A stretch of DNA of 64,000 nucleotides from an uncultured Alphaproteobacteria bacterium (GTDB lineage: Bacteria > Pseudomonadota > Alphaproteobacteria > Micropepsales > Micropepsaceae). Below the pieces are notes generated by a model. That model did no database searches. It was given only the letters and a program-made list of their open reading frames with translations, and was not told where the DNA came from. Location of the stretch: the NCBI GenBank assembly GCA_902825865.1, contig CADECX010000009.1, forward strand, positions 1-64,000, given 5' to 3'. The position numbers and the translations under genes were made by a program. Positions 19,415 through 27,768 of the stretch are shown here, piece after piece. Numbering within the stretch: the stretch's first letter is position 1; every line of letters begins with the position of its first letter.

Positions 19415-19702
19415 TTAGTGCGCGGCGGCGGGAGCGGCGGGGGCCGGAGCCGCAGCGACCGGCTCGGTGGCCGTCTGGGTCGAGCCCGCTGTTTCCTGGG
19501 CGGGAGCTTCGGCGGCGGCCGGCTTGGCGGCTTCGGCCTTCTCGTACAATTCCGGATGCTCTGCGCGGCGGATCGCTTCACGATAGGCGCGATCAGAAGC
19601 CCTTTCCGCGGCTTCGGCGCCATAACGGCCCTGCGCGAAAACCGGGGTTGCGCTGACGAAAGCCAGCGAAGCAACGGCAGCAAGTGTGATCAAGCGATTC
19701 AT
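19415..19702 (-). CDS. Small exported Ala/Pro/Glu-rich protein
   Basis: The product has 95 residues from the ATG at 19702, chosen because it opens a clean signal peptide (MNRLITLAAVASLAFVSA, cleavage after FAQ). The mature part starts with a charged helix (AAERASDRAYREAIRRAEH) and then becomes a low-complexity Ala/Pro/Glu tail. I do not recognise a family. It is probably a small periplasmic or secreted protein. Confidence 0.65.
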   Translation of the reverse strand: MNRLITLAAVASLAFVSATPVFAQGRYGAEAAERASDRAYREAIRRAEHPELYEKAEAAKPAAAEAPAQETAGSTQTATEPVAAAPAPAAPAAAH

Positions 19703-19896
19703 AGGCGACGCCCCCTGGGACTCAACGGGGGGCATTATTGCCAAAGCTCGGCGAGGGCCGCAAATATTTTATGATGAGGGAAACCCGGTAGAGAGGGCCA
19801 AACCTTTCAAGCGGTTAATGCGCGTTTTGAAACTGACGATTTAACAGTAGGATAGCGGCGGCCGGGAACTTTCCGGCAATAACCGGGGAAAATCCT

Positions 19897-20811
19897 ATGC
19901 GACTCGGCTTGGGCTGGTTGACGGCGGTAATCCTGGCCACCGCCTTGCCCGCTTGGGCCCAGCCCGGCAACCGCCTGCTCTCCCGCGACAATCTTTCCCA
20001 GGTCTCGGCCCATGCCTGGACGATCAAGGGCTCGCCCAATATCGGCATCGTGGTGGGCAGCTTTGCCACCCTGGTGATCGACAACGGGTTGGGGAGCAAG
20101 AACGGCAAGATCGTTTCGGACATCGCCATGTCGCTGTCGCCCAGCACCAACAAACTGTATCTCACCACCACCCATTATCATGCCGAACATGCCACCGGGG
20201 ATGGCGGCTTCCCGCCGGGAACCGTGCTGGTCCGCCCGCGCATGCAACAGGCGGAGCTGGAGGCCGAAGGCCAGGCCCTGATCGATCTGTTCAGCAGCCG
20301 GTCCGAACAGGACCGCGAATTGCTGAAGGACTATCGCTATCTCAAGCCCGACATTCTGTTCGACAGCGATTACCGGCTGGATCTGGGCGGGGTAACGGTG
20401 CGGCTGATGTGGCTGGGCCCGGCCCATACCAAGGGCGACGAACTGATTTTGGTGGAGCCCGACAGCGTGCTGTTTTCCGGCGACGTGGTGCAGAACAAGA
20501 CCGGCCCCTTTTTCTATTGCGGCGAATGCACGCCCAAAAGCTGGCTTGCCGTGGTGGATAAGGTGGCGGCGCTGAATCCCAAGATCGTGGTGCCGGACCA
20601 CACCCCGCCGGGTGACGCCTCGCTGATCGCGCAGGAGCGCGGCTTGATGGTCGATATTCAGTCGCGCGCCATGGTGCTGAAAGCGGAAGGCAAGTCCGCC
20701 GAGGAAGCGGGCAAGATCGTGGCGGCGGAGCTTCAGAAGAAATATGCCGGCTGGACGGGCATGGCCCGCATCGCCGCCGCGGTCGAAAAGGCCTATGCCG
20801 ATCCCTCATGA
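19897..20811 (+). CDS. Exported metallo-beta-lactamase superfamily hydrolase
   Basis: This 304-residue protein has a signal peptide (cleavage after AWA) and an MBL fold resembling the quinoprotein-relay/SoxH group. The metal motif reads TTHYHAEHATG: the usual HxHxDH has Glu in place of Asp. Later metal ligands fit GPAHTKGDELILVE, FSGDVVQNK and VVPDHTPPG. Substrate is unknown. A TIM-barrel isomerase gene begins 36 bases after it on the same strand, so the two may be co-transcribed. Confidence 0.85.
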   Translation: MRLGLGWLTAVILATALPAWAQPGNRLLSRDNLSQVSAHAWTIKGSPNIGIVVGSFATLVIDNGLGSKNGKIVSDIAMSLSPSTNKLYLTTTHYHAEHATGDGGFPPGTVLVRPRMQQAELEAEGQALIDLFSSRSEQDRELLKDYRYLKPDILFDSDYRLDLGGVTVRLMWLGPAHTKGDELILVEPDSVLFSGDVVQNKTGPFFYCGECTPKSWLAVVDKVAALNPKIVVPDHTPPGDASLIAQERGLMVDIQSRAMVLKAEGKSAEEAGKIVAAELQKKYAGWTGMARIAAAVEKAYADPS

Positions 20812-20847
20812 GGGGTCGCCGCGGGCACAGTCAAAAACGGGGAAAAA

Positions 20848-21693
20848 ATGCCGCAGAAACTGTTGGTCTATCAGTCGCTCTGGGCGATGGAGCGGCGCCG
20901 TCCCGATGGCGCGGAATGGGAGCTGAAGGAAAAGCTCGCCATGATCCGCGACGCCGGTTTCGACGGCTGCGGCGTGCGCTTCATCGATCCGGCCTATGCG
21001 CGCGAGGTCACGTCTTTCCTGCGCGCCAACAATATGACCTGGCAGGCCCAGTGCTATCCGCAAAAAGTCGACGATCTGAAGCCGGTGCTGGCGCTGGTCA
21101 AGGAGCTGGGCGCCGATCATTTGAACCTGCAGCCCGACGTGCGGCCCTATACTTTGGAAGAATGCGTTCCCTACATCCAAGGATGGCGCAAATTGGCGTC
21201 CGATGCCGGGATCGAGATGCATATCGAAACCCATCGCGACCGCATGACCACCGACCTGTTCTTCACCTTGCATCTGCTGGACCGGTTTCCCGACCTGCGC
21301 TTCACCGCCGACCTGTCGCATTATGTGGTGGGGCGGGAATTCGCCTGGCCCATCGCGCCGGAGAACCACGCCATGATGCAGCGCATCCTGGACAATAGCT
21401 GGGGCATGCATGGCCGCGTCGCCAGCCGCGAGCAGATTCAAGTGCAATTCAATTTTACCCAGCACAAGGATTGGCTGGATCTGTTCATGGGCTGGTGGGA
21501 ATACGGCATCCGCTCATGGAAAAAGCGCGCCGGGCCTGATGAGACTTTTACCTTTCTCTGCGAGTTCGGGCCGCCGCCCTACGCCATCACCGGCGCCGAC
21601 GGCTATGAACTCTCTGACCGCTGGCAGGAGGCGGTGCAGATGAAGGAGATGATCCGCGATCTTTGGCGGCGGATAGAAGCGCAGCCGAATTAG
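20848..21693 (+). CDS. Sugar phosphate isomerase/epimerase-like TIM-barrel protein
   Basis: This 281-residue protein has the AP-endonuclease-2/xylose isomerase-like barrel. Metal-binding acidic and histidine residues are visible in IEMHIETHRDRMTTDL near residue 120 and RFTADLSHYVVGREF near 150, and CEFGPPPYAITG lies near the end. It lacks a signal peptide. It is probably an isomerase or epimerase of a sugar or polyol. Its last four bases overlap the end of the convergent LysM gene. Confidence 0.82.
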   Translation: MPQKLLVYQSLWAMERRRPDGAEWELKEKLAMIRDAGFDGCGVRFIDPAYAREVTSFLRANNMTWQAQCYPQKVDDLKPVLALVKELGADHLNLQPDVRPYTLEECVPYIQGWRKLASDAGIEMHIETHRDRMTTDLFFTLHLLDRFPDLRFTADLSHYVVGREFAWPIAPENHAMMQRILDNSWGMHGRVASREQIQVQFNFTQHKDWLDLFMGWWEYGIRSWKKRAGPDETFTFLCEFGPPPYAITGADGYELSDRWQEAVQMKEMIRDLWRRIEAQPN

Positions 21694-22916
21694 GGCTTCG
21701 GCGGCAGGAAAATCACCTGATCGGAATAGATCATATCGGCGTCTCGCACGCTGGGATTGGCCCGCTGGATCACGGTATATAGCGAGTCATCGCCGTAAAT
21801 TTGCCGTGCGATCAGCGAAAGCCTGTCGCCTCTCACCACCTTATATTCCGAGCCGGCCACCGGGCCATTGCCCGAAACAGGCGGGGCGACCCGTGCGGGC
21901 GGCTGGAAATCGCCCCGCGCCTGCTCCGCGGCCGGGGCGGCTTGCAGAGAGTCAGTGACCGGCGCGGACGGAAGGACGGCCTGGTTGTGCGCTTCGGCGA
22001 CCGGTGGGACATTCTGGGCCGGTTCGGCAGCGGCTACGGCAGTTTGCGGCGCGGATTTAGCGGGCGCGGGTGCGGCGGCCGGCGGCGCCGGGTCCTCTTC
22101 CGCCACCTGCCGCAACGGCACGGTGGTGGCCTCGAAAGGCTTTTCGCCGCCGGACTTGGGCGCCAGCACGAAATATCCGCCCGCGCCGATCAGCAGCACC
22201 GCGGCCACCGCCGCCGCATATTTGATCCAGGATGTGCCGCCTTCGCTTTCATCGGCGGCACGGTCATCGGCAAGAGAAGCACGCGGCGCCTCAGCCGGAG
22301 GCGCAGCAACCAAAGTGGGGCGCGGGCGTTCGGCCAAAGTTGCAGGTGGGGTGACGGTCGGCGCCACTGGCGGTGTAACCGGCGGCGGCGCTTCCGGACT
22401 TTCCGGCGCCGGTTCGGCAATCTCTTCCGGAGCGATGAATTGCGGCGTCGCCTCGCGCTCTTTGCGCGGCATGCGCTCAAGCATGACGGGATTGTCGGTT
22501 CCCGTACGGAGCCGGGCCACCGTCAGGTCAATGTCCTCGGGTCTGCCATTCGCCGCCACGAATTGCTTGAACTGTTCCGCCAGCTGCGGATTTTCGGCAT
22601 GCAGTACGACCAGGGTCTGCTGCAGCGCCTCGTCGTCGACGAACGCTTCGCCTTGCAGCCGCCGCACCACATCGGCTTCAAATTCCTTGACCCGCTTGCG
22701 CTCGCGGCTGGCCAGCAGCAGGCTGCGGAATTCCTCGACATTGTTTCCGGGCAAGGCGCCGAGCCGCCGCACCGCCTGTTTCACGGCCGGATCATATTGC
22801 TGATAGGTCAGCCACAAGTCTTCCCTTGCGGCTTCTGACTCTTCCCCAGCGACATCCTGAGCCACGTCACGATCTTCCTGATTTTGGGTCGCAGCGGCTG
22901 TCGCCGACGCTTCCAT
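21690..22916 (-). CDS. Membrane-anchored LysM-domain protein
   Basis: This 408-residue protein has a cytoplasmic, charged N-terminal domain (about 1-150), a Pro/Ala-rich linker and a transmembrane helix (YAAAVAAVLLIGAGGYFVLA, about 235-255). A second Pro/Ala linker and a C-terminal LysM module follow (YKVVRGDRLSLIARQIYGDD to the end). LysM binds peptidoglycan, so it probably links the inner membrane to the cell wall, in a layout like FimV or Tol-Pal helper proteins. The function is unknown. Confidence 0.8.
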   Translation of the reverse strand: MEASATAAATQNQEDRDVAQDVAGEESEAAREDLWLTYQQYDPAVKQAVRRLGALPGNNVEEFRSLLLASRERKRVKEFEADVVRRLQGEAFVDDEALQQTLVVLHAENPQLAEQFKQFVAANGRPEDIDLTVARLRTGTDNPVMLERMPRKEREATPQFIAPEEIAEPAPESPEAPPPVTPPVAPTVTPPATLAERPRPTLVAAPPAEAPRASLADDRAADESEGGTSWIKYAAAVAAVLLIGAGGYFVLAPKSGGEKPFEATTVPLRQVAEEDPAPPAAAPAPAKSAPQTAVAAAEPAQNVPPVAEAHNQAVLPSAPVTDSLQAAPAAEQARGDFQPPARVAPPVSGNGPVAGSEYKVVRGDRLSLIARQIYGDDSLYTVIQRANPSVRDADMIYSDQVIFLPPKP

Positions 22917-22997
22917 AGGCGGCGTCTTAGCCTAACCCGTTCCGACGGCAATGGTATCACGTCTCTTTTGGATGGTTAATCCGTCACTACTTCTTAA

Positions 22998-23468
22998 TTC
23001 TGCTCGGGCGTTCTGCATCACACGCCCGATCCCGCCTTTGCCAGCCTGCTGCCCTTGCTGCGCCCCGGCGGCATGCTGGTGATCGGACTTTACAACAGCT
23101 TCGCCCGCATCCCGCTCCGGCTGCGCCGGGTGGTGGCGCGGCTTTCGGGATACCGCTGGATACCCTTTGATCCCGTGTTGCGAAATCGCAAAAGCGAACC
23201 GGCGCGGCGTGAGGCCTGGCTGCGCGACCAGTACCGCCATCCCGAGGAACATCGCCATAGCGTGGCGGAAGTCCGAAGCTGGTTCGCCGCGAACGGAATC
23301 GAATTCGTCAGGACCTATCCCAGCCTGTTGATCGGCGAGGAAAGCGGCGCGTTGTTCGCGCCCGACCAGGATTACTGGCCGTTCGAGGCCGTGCTTTCGC
23401 AGATCGGCTGGATGAAATCCCTGGGCTATGAAGGCGGGTTGTTTGTCACGATAGGGCGCAAGCCCTGA
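22998..23468 (+). pseudogene. 5'-truncated SAM-dependent methyltransferase remnant
   Basis: The frame is open from just after a TAA at 22995. It begins directly with the core methyltransferase stretch CSGVLHHTPDPAFASLLPLL, followed by RPGGMLVIGLYNSFARIPLR and a normal C-terminal region ending VTIGRKP. In homologs this block sits in the second half of the methyltransferase domain, after the SAM-binding motif I. Everything upstream, including the SAM site, is missing and replaced by intergenic DNA. A TTG at 23055 could start a short product, but it could not bind SAM. The N-terminal half was probably deleted. Confidence 0.72.
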
Positions 23469-23507
23469 ATGAAGTGCGCAAGCCTGAATGACGTACGCAA
23501 GCCCTGA

Positions 23508-24092
23508 CTAGTGACGGATCAGAAGTTCCAGCGCGCTGGCCTTGATCTCATACTCCGTCGCCATGCGTTCCATGTTTTTGCGCGCCATCGCGTCGCCGCA
23601 ACCTGCGGCCAGGCGGCGGCACCGCGCCGCCTGATCGCGCAGGTCACCGGCGATCTGCGGTTCGGTGATGTCGATCAGCATGTTGACCGCGCCCTCGAAG
23701 GCGCCGTCGGCGGCGAACAAGGGGGTGGGAAACGGCATGAAACGGACCCGGCTGCCATCGGGCCGCTCCGCCACGGCGGTCAGACCGCGCAGCTCGCGCC
23801 GTCCGCGCACCGTCTCGGCCATCGGGCACTGGTCATGCGGCAACGCCTCGCCGCTGTCGGTATAGAGCTTCCAGGTCACGCACCAACGGTCCTTGCCGAT
23901 GCTGGGTATGCGGCCGGAAAAACCGATGCAAAAGGAGTTGAAGTACGTAACATAACCCGCTGAATCCGTGACATAAAGCGGGGCCGCAATATCGTCGAGC
24001 AGGCTCAGCAAAGAGCGGTCCCCGGCATGGAGAATAGCCACTGCCTGGCTCAAGGCCTCGTCTGCTCCGCTGATGGAATTCAATAGCAACAT
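23508..24092 (-). CDS. PAS-domain protein
   Basis: This 194-residue protein has one PAS domain (about residues 28-140: LLDDIAAPLYVTDSAGYVTY, WKLYTDSGEALPHDQCPM, FMPFPTPLFAADGAFEGAVN, MLIDITE). A helical C-terminal tail rich in Arg and Ala follows. No kinase, GGDEF or DNA-binding domain is attached, so it is a stand-alone sensor module and its output partner is unknown. The PAS type with DITE resembles those of HWE/His-kinase sensors. Confidence 0.8.
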   Translation of the reverse strand: MLLLNSISGADEALSQAVAILHAGDRSLLSLLDDIAAPLYVTDSAGYVTYFNSFCIGFSGRIPSIGKDRWCVTWKLYTDSGEALPHDQCPMAETVRGRRELRGLTAVAERPDGSRVRFMPFPTPLFAADGAFEGAVNMLIDITEPQIAGDLRDQAARCRRLAAGCGDAMARKNMERMATEYEIKASALELLIRH

Positions 24093-24212
24093 CGCCTGTT
24101 AGCGCTCCACGCACAGGCATTTAACGTTGCCGCCAACCCCCGGTTCCATGGCCTGATCGGTGGGGAGCAGTTGTTAACAAAATTAACCAGTCCAGGGGCT
24201 TATCGCCGGATT

Positions 24213-25367
24213 TCAGCGGGTCTTCCCGGTGGCCAGCGAACCTGGACGGGACTCGAAGGAGAGCGCGGCGGCCTTGTCCGGCACCAGGGCGCGGCCATCG
24301 AATCGGTACAGCTGGATCTGGTGTTCCGCGGCGCATTGCTGAAGCAAAACCCGCCCGTCATGGCTCCAGGCCGCGCCTTGGGCCCAATGGCAGGTATCGG
24401 CCTGCGCCACCAGATCCAGTTTGCCGGCGCCCACCGCATAGACCTTCAAGATGCCCACCACCTTGTCGTAATTGGGATCGGACTTGTTGTTGGCGGCGCC
24501 ATTGGCCAGCACCACCGCCAGATGCTTGCCGTCCGGCGACAGGGTTGCATGTTCCGGTACGCGCCCGACCGGCACCGATGCCACCAGCTTGCGCGCCTTC
24601 ACGTCCAATATGCCGATGGTGCCGGTGCGATCCTCGCCTTCCGGCGCGCCGGCGAGATTGGTGGTGAACAGAAAGGCGCCGTCACGGCTGAACACCGCGC
24701 CATAGGGCGTGCGGCCGCTGACCATCTCGCCGCTGAGCGTGACTTTCGATCCGCTCACCGTCAGTTCCATGATCTTGCTGACACCCTGGACCACGACATA
24801 GGCCTTGCGGCCGTCCGGCGCGAAAGTGACATCGACCGGCTGGGCGCCCTCGCCCAGATTGACCTTGCCCGCCGGAGTCAGTTTTTTTCCGGCAAGGCGG
24901 AAGACATAGATCGACCCGTCGCCCTTGGCGGCGACCAGCACCAAATTCTGCGCCTTGTTCATCGCCAGCCCGCTGGCCAGCGGGCCGGAAGGCACCGTCT
25001 GCAAAACTTTGGGATTGGCGGGATCGGCAAGATCGATCACCGACACTTTGTCGTCGGCGGCGGGATGGGTGGGATCGGCGGGATCGAATTTCTGCGAAGC
25101 GCTGACGATGGCGAACTTCTCATTCGCGTCCACCGCCACGGCGTTGGGCGAACCGATCATGGAAGCCGGCACTTGCACATGGCCCAACACCTTGGGCGGA
25201 TAGGCCCCGAGATCCAAGACGCTGACCGTGTCCGGCGTGGGCGTTTGGGATTCGCCGGGCTGCAACTGCTTGCCGTCATTGGCGGCCACCGCCAGGGCAG
25301 CCAAGGCCGGAATGGGCAAGAGCGCCATGCTCAAGGCCAGAAGCGAAGCGGCGGGCGACAGACGCAT
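24213..25367 (-). CDS. Exported YncE-like beta-propeller protein
   Basis: This 384-residue protein has a signal peptide (MRLSPAASLLALSMALLPIP, cleavage after ALA). Seven-bladed propeller repeats with YVTN/YncE character follow: VSVLDLGAYPPKVLGHVQVP, VSVIDLADPANPKVLQTVPS, GTIGILDVKARKLVASVPVG, HATLSPDGKHLAVVLANG. Relatives are periplasmic lactonase or surface proteins. No catalytic residues can be assigned. The function is unknown. Confidence 0.82.
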   Translation of the reverse strand: MRLSPAASLLALSMALLPIPALAALAVAANDGKQLQPGESQTPTPDTVSVLDLGAYPPKVLGHVQVPASMIGSPNAVAVDANEKFAIVSASQKFDPADPTHPAADDKVSVIDLADPANPKVLQTVPSGPLASGLAMNKAQNLVLVAAKGDGSIYVFRLAGKKLTPAGKVNLGEGAQPVDVTFAPDGRKAYVVVQGVSKIMELTVSGSKVTLSGEMVSGRTPYGAVFSRDGAFLFTTNLAGAPEGEDRTGTIGILDVKARKLVASVPVGRVPEHATLSPDGKHLAVVLANGAANNKSDPNYDKVVGILKVYAVGAGKLDLVAQADTCHWAQGAAWSHDGRVLLQQCAAEHQIQLYRFDGRALVPDKAAALSFESRPGSLATGKTR

Positions 25368-25452
25368 GGCGTTCCCCTCTTATTGTTATGAGGGGATGCT
25401 AGAGCAAGTTAGGACCAGATTGAACTGCCGTGCCGGAGGGGTGAGCCGGAAA

Positions 25453-25558
25453 TAGCCGAAGGTCCGGTGGACCTTCGGCCCCGGCGAACGCCGCAGCGCC
25501 GCGCGCCCAAGCGCGGCGCGAGGCCGGGGCGGGCCAGATTTGGCCCGCCGCTCCCCGC
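25453..25558 (+). repeat. Dispersed hairpin repeat, family A, copy 1
   Basis: The hairpin GAAGGTCC-GGT-GGACCTTC (25458-25476) is followed by CGAACGCCGCAG, a GCCGCGCG/CGCGGC hairpin, CGAGGCCGGGG and a GGGCC/GGCCC hairpin. The same order of blocks occurs at 46930-47041 (minus strand) and, shorter, at 30174-30254. It lies just past the stop of the Gly-Ser-Met repeat gene. Confidence 0.7.
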
Positions 25559-25560
25559 GA

Positions 25561-25854
25561 TCAGTGGTTGGTGCTGCCGGTCATCGAGCCGCTGGACTTG
25601 GCGCCGGTCATGGAGCCGGTCATGGACCCGGACATCGATCCTGTCATGGAGCCGCTGGCCGCAGCCTTCTTCTTGGCGGGCTTATTCGAATCCTGGGCCA
25701 TCTTGTCATGGTCGGACATCATCGAACCGGACATCGATCCACTGGCCTTCGATCCCGTCATCGATCCCGACATGGAACCGCTGGAATTGGACTGGGCCAG
25801 CGCCGGCGTGGCGGCGAACAGGGCCAGGACGGCGATGGCTGCGAATTTTTTCAT
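25561..25854 (-). CDS. Exported Gly-Ser-Met repeat protein
   Basis: This 97-residue protein has a signal peptide (MKKFAAIAVLALFAATPALA). Two blocks of tandem (S/T)GSM units follow, about residues 25-45 and 67-94. The blocks are separated by a charged stretch (DHDKMAQDSNKPAKKKAA). Methionine is about 15 percent of the mature chain. I recognise no enzyme domain. Methionine-rich exported repeats occur in some copper or silver binders, which is only a possibility here. Confidence 0.7.
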   Translation of the reverse strand: MKKFAAIAVLALFAATPALAQSNSSGSMSGSMTGSKASGSMSGSMMSDHDKMAQDSNKPAKKKAAASGSMTGSMSGSMTGSMTGAKSSGSMTGSTNH

Positions 25855-25942
25855 GGTCTTCTCCTCTGAGCCGCATGCTGGCGGCGTGATGTTTCAATAC
25901 CGGGCAGTTCGCGCCATACAGCGGCGCGGTTACAGCCCGTTT

Positions 25943-26734
25943 TCAGATTCCAGCATACCATTCATAGCCGCGGTCTTCCCAGTAGCCGCCGCGGCCGCCG
26001 GCGATGCCGGAGAAACTGTCGGTTATTTCGATGCTTTCGACATATTTGGCCTGTTTGTAGCCGAGCTGGCGCTCAACCCGAAGGCGCAGCGGCGCGCCGT
26101 GCGCCACATCCAGCGGCTTGCCGTTCATGGCATAGGCCATGATGGTCTGGGGGTGGAAGGCATCGCGCAGATCGATGCTTTCATAATATTGGCCCGGGCT
26201 CTGTTCGCCGCCCTTGGCGGGTTCGCCGGTGAGATTGTCGGCGCAGCGCAACACCGCATAGCGCGCATTGATTTTGAGCGAGGCCGCCTGGAGCAAAAGG
26301 CTCATCGGTACGCCGGTCCACATGCCGATGGCGGACCAGCCTTCGACACAGTCGTGACGCGTGATCTGGGTGCGGCGCGGAAGGCGCCTCAGCTCCGCCA
26401 GCGACAGCGACAAGGGCTTGTCCACCAGCCCGAAAATCCGCAAGCGCCAATTGGCGAAATTCTGCGCCACATGGCCGTTATATTCGTCAGTACCCGGATC
26501 GTAGGTGCCGTTGGGCTTGAAAAAGGGCGAAATATCGGAGGCCCTATATTCCCGCGCCAGCCTGTCGCCCATCAGCCCGCGCTGCGCCGACATGGTCCAG
26601 TCTTCGACCACGCGCGCGACATTTTGAAAACCCGAACCCATGGTCAGGCTGTCGGCCTTGGCGATCAGATAGCCCGCCCCTCCCAATCCGCCCAGGATGG
26701 CGACGCGGCGGGTGATATCTTTCACCTTGGCCAT
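25943..26734 (-). CDS. Molybdopterin-dependent oxidoreductase, sulfite oxidase/YedY fold
   Basis: This 263-residue protein starts with a twin-arginine-like segment (TRRVAILGGLGGAGYLIA). It then has the molybdopterin domain with the molybdenum-ligand cysteine in ITRHDCVEGWSAIGMWTGVP. The stretches HGAPLRLRVERQLGYKQAKY and IEITDSF are typical of the SUOX/MsrP fold. It would be a periplasmic oxidoreductase taking electrons from, or giving them to, the adjacent cytochrome b. The ATG overlaps the cytochrome stop by one base (TAATG), which indicates translational coupling. The substrate is not known. Confidence 0.88.
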   Translation of the reverse strand: MAKVKDITRRVAILGGLGGAGYLIAKADSLTMGSGFQNVARVVEDWTMSAQRGLMGDRLAREYRASDISPFFKPNGTYDPGTDEYNGHVAQNFANWRLRIFGLVDKPLSLSLAELRRLPRRTQITRHDCVEGWSAIGMWTGVPMSLLLQAASLKINARYAVLRCADNLTGEPAKGGEQSPGQYYESIDLRDAFHPQTIMAYAMNGKPLDVAHGAPLRLRVERQLGYKQAKYVESIEITDSFSGIAGGRGGYWEDRGYEWYAGI

Positions 26735-27678
26735 TACTCGCGATCCTTCGAATGATCTTGGGGTATTCGGTACCAGCCGTTCAGCATCGAGCGGATTTCG
26801 TTGATCGGGCCCGCCAGAACCACTTCCACCAGATGCACGATCACGAACAGGAGAATCAGGGCGGCGGAAATGAAATGAAGACTGCGGGCCGATTGGCGTC
26901 CGCCGAACAAGTCCAGCAGCCAGGGGAAAATCGCATTGAAGCCCGGCGACATGGTGAGTCCGGTCAGCACCATCGCGACAATCAGAAAAATCACGCCCAG
27001 ATAGGCGAGTTTCTGCAGCACATTGTAGCGGCGCGCGGCATCGCCGGTAGGATGCTTGAGCTTGATATGGTCGAGGATGGAGCGGGGAATGGCCTTTATA
27101 TCCGCGCCGCTGGGCCAGATATCCTTTTGCAGATGCCGCGACCAAAGGCTGTAGAGCAGATAGGCCAAGCCGTTGAACAGCAAAATCCAGGCGAACAGAA
27201 AATGCCAATGGCGGGCGTCGGCCAGAGACTGGAAGCCGGGAATGGTCATCCAGGAGGGCCAGCCGCGCGGCTGGAATTGGCCATCGGCCATCGACCAGCC
27301 CAATACGCCGGTTGTGTCGAACTGCCAGGCGCCGATCTGGGTGAACCCCATCGGGCCGGCAGGGGTATCCACCGCCCCCAGCGAGAAAAAGGGCTGGTCG
27401 GCATCGGTCCCGGTCATGCCCCAATAGAGCCGCGGATGGGCGTTGAAGATGTTGAGCCCGCTGCCCAGCAGGAAAATAATGCAAAGGGCGTTGATCCAAT
27501 GGGTCAGCCGGACCAGAGCGCCATGGCGGTAAAAACCCTCCTTCTCGCTGACCCGCCCAAAGGCCTCGTGCCACAACCGGCGCGGCCAGGCCCGGAGGCG
27601 GGCCAGCCAGTTCTCATTTTCCGGACGGGAATCGATTGCCACGGGACCTCTCTCGGTCACTATATTCGTCCGCGGCAC
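26734..27678 (-). CDS. Cytochrome b561-type membrane subunit
   Basis: This 314-residue membrane protein has several hydrophobic helices (for example LVRLTHWINALCIIFLLGSG and LHFISAALILLFVIVHLVEV). The conserved histidines suit haem b ligation: HWINA near residue 60, HWHFLF near 175, SLHFIS and VHLVEV near the end. It is the likely quinone-linked partner of the molybdopterin enzyme encoded immediately downstream. The soluble N-terminal 55 residues are Arg/Trp-rich. The pair resembles periplasmic molybdopterin/cytochrome b dehydrogenase systems. Confidence 0.87.
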   Translation of the reverse strand: MPRTNIVTERGPVAIDSRPENENWLARLRAWPRRLWHEAFGRVSEKEGFYRHGALVRLTHWINALCIIFLLGSGLNIFNAHPRLYWGMTGTDADQPFFSLGAVDTPAGPMGFTQIGAWQFDTTGVLGWSMADGQFQPRGWPSWMTIPGFQSLADARHWHFLFAWILLFNGLAYLLYSLWSRHLQKDIWPSGADIKAIPRSILDHIKLKHPTGDAARRYNVLQKLAYLGVIFLIVAMVLTGLTMSPGFNAIFPWLLDLFGGRQSARSLHFISAALILLFVIVHLVEVVLAGPINEIRSMLNGWYRIPQDHSKDRE

Positions 27679-27768
27679 GGAAGAGTTACTGAACTGCCGG
27701 CGTCCATCGCGGTCTTTTGATCACGACCTGGATGCGTTATATAGTTTACAATACAACGGGAGAAAGTC

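Noticed and set aside
25943..27574. A single 543-codon frame covering the molybdopterin enzyme and part of the cytochrome gene
   Set aside because: Its upstream half is a shadow of the cytochrome b frame; the true starts are at 26734 and 27678 with TAATG coupling.
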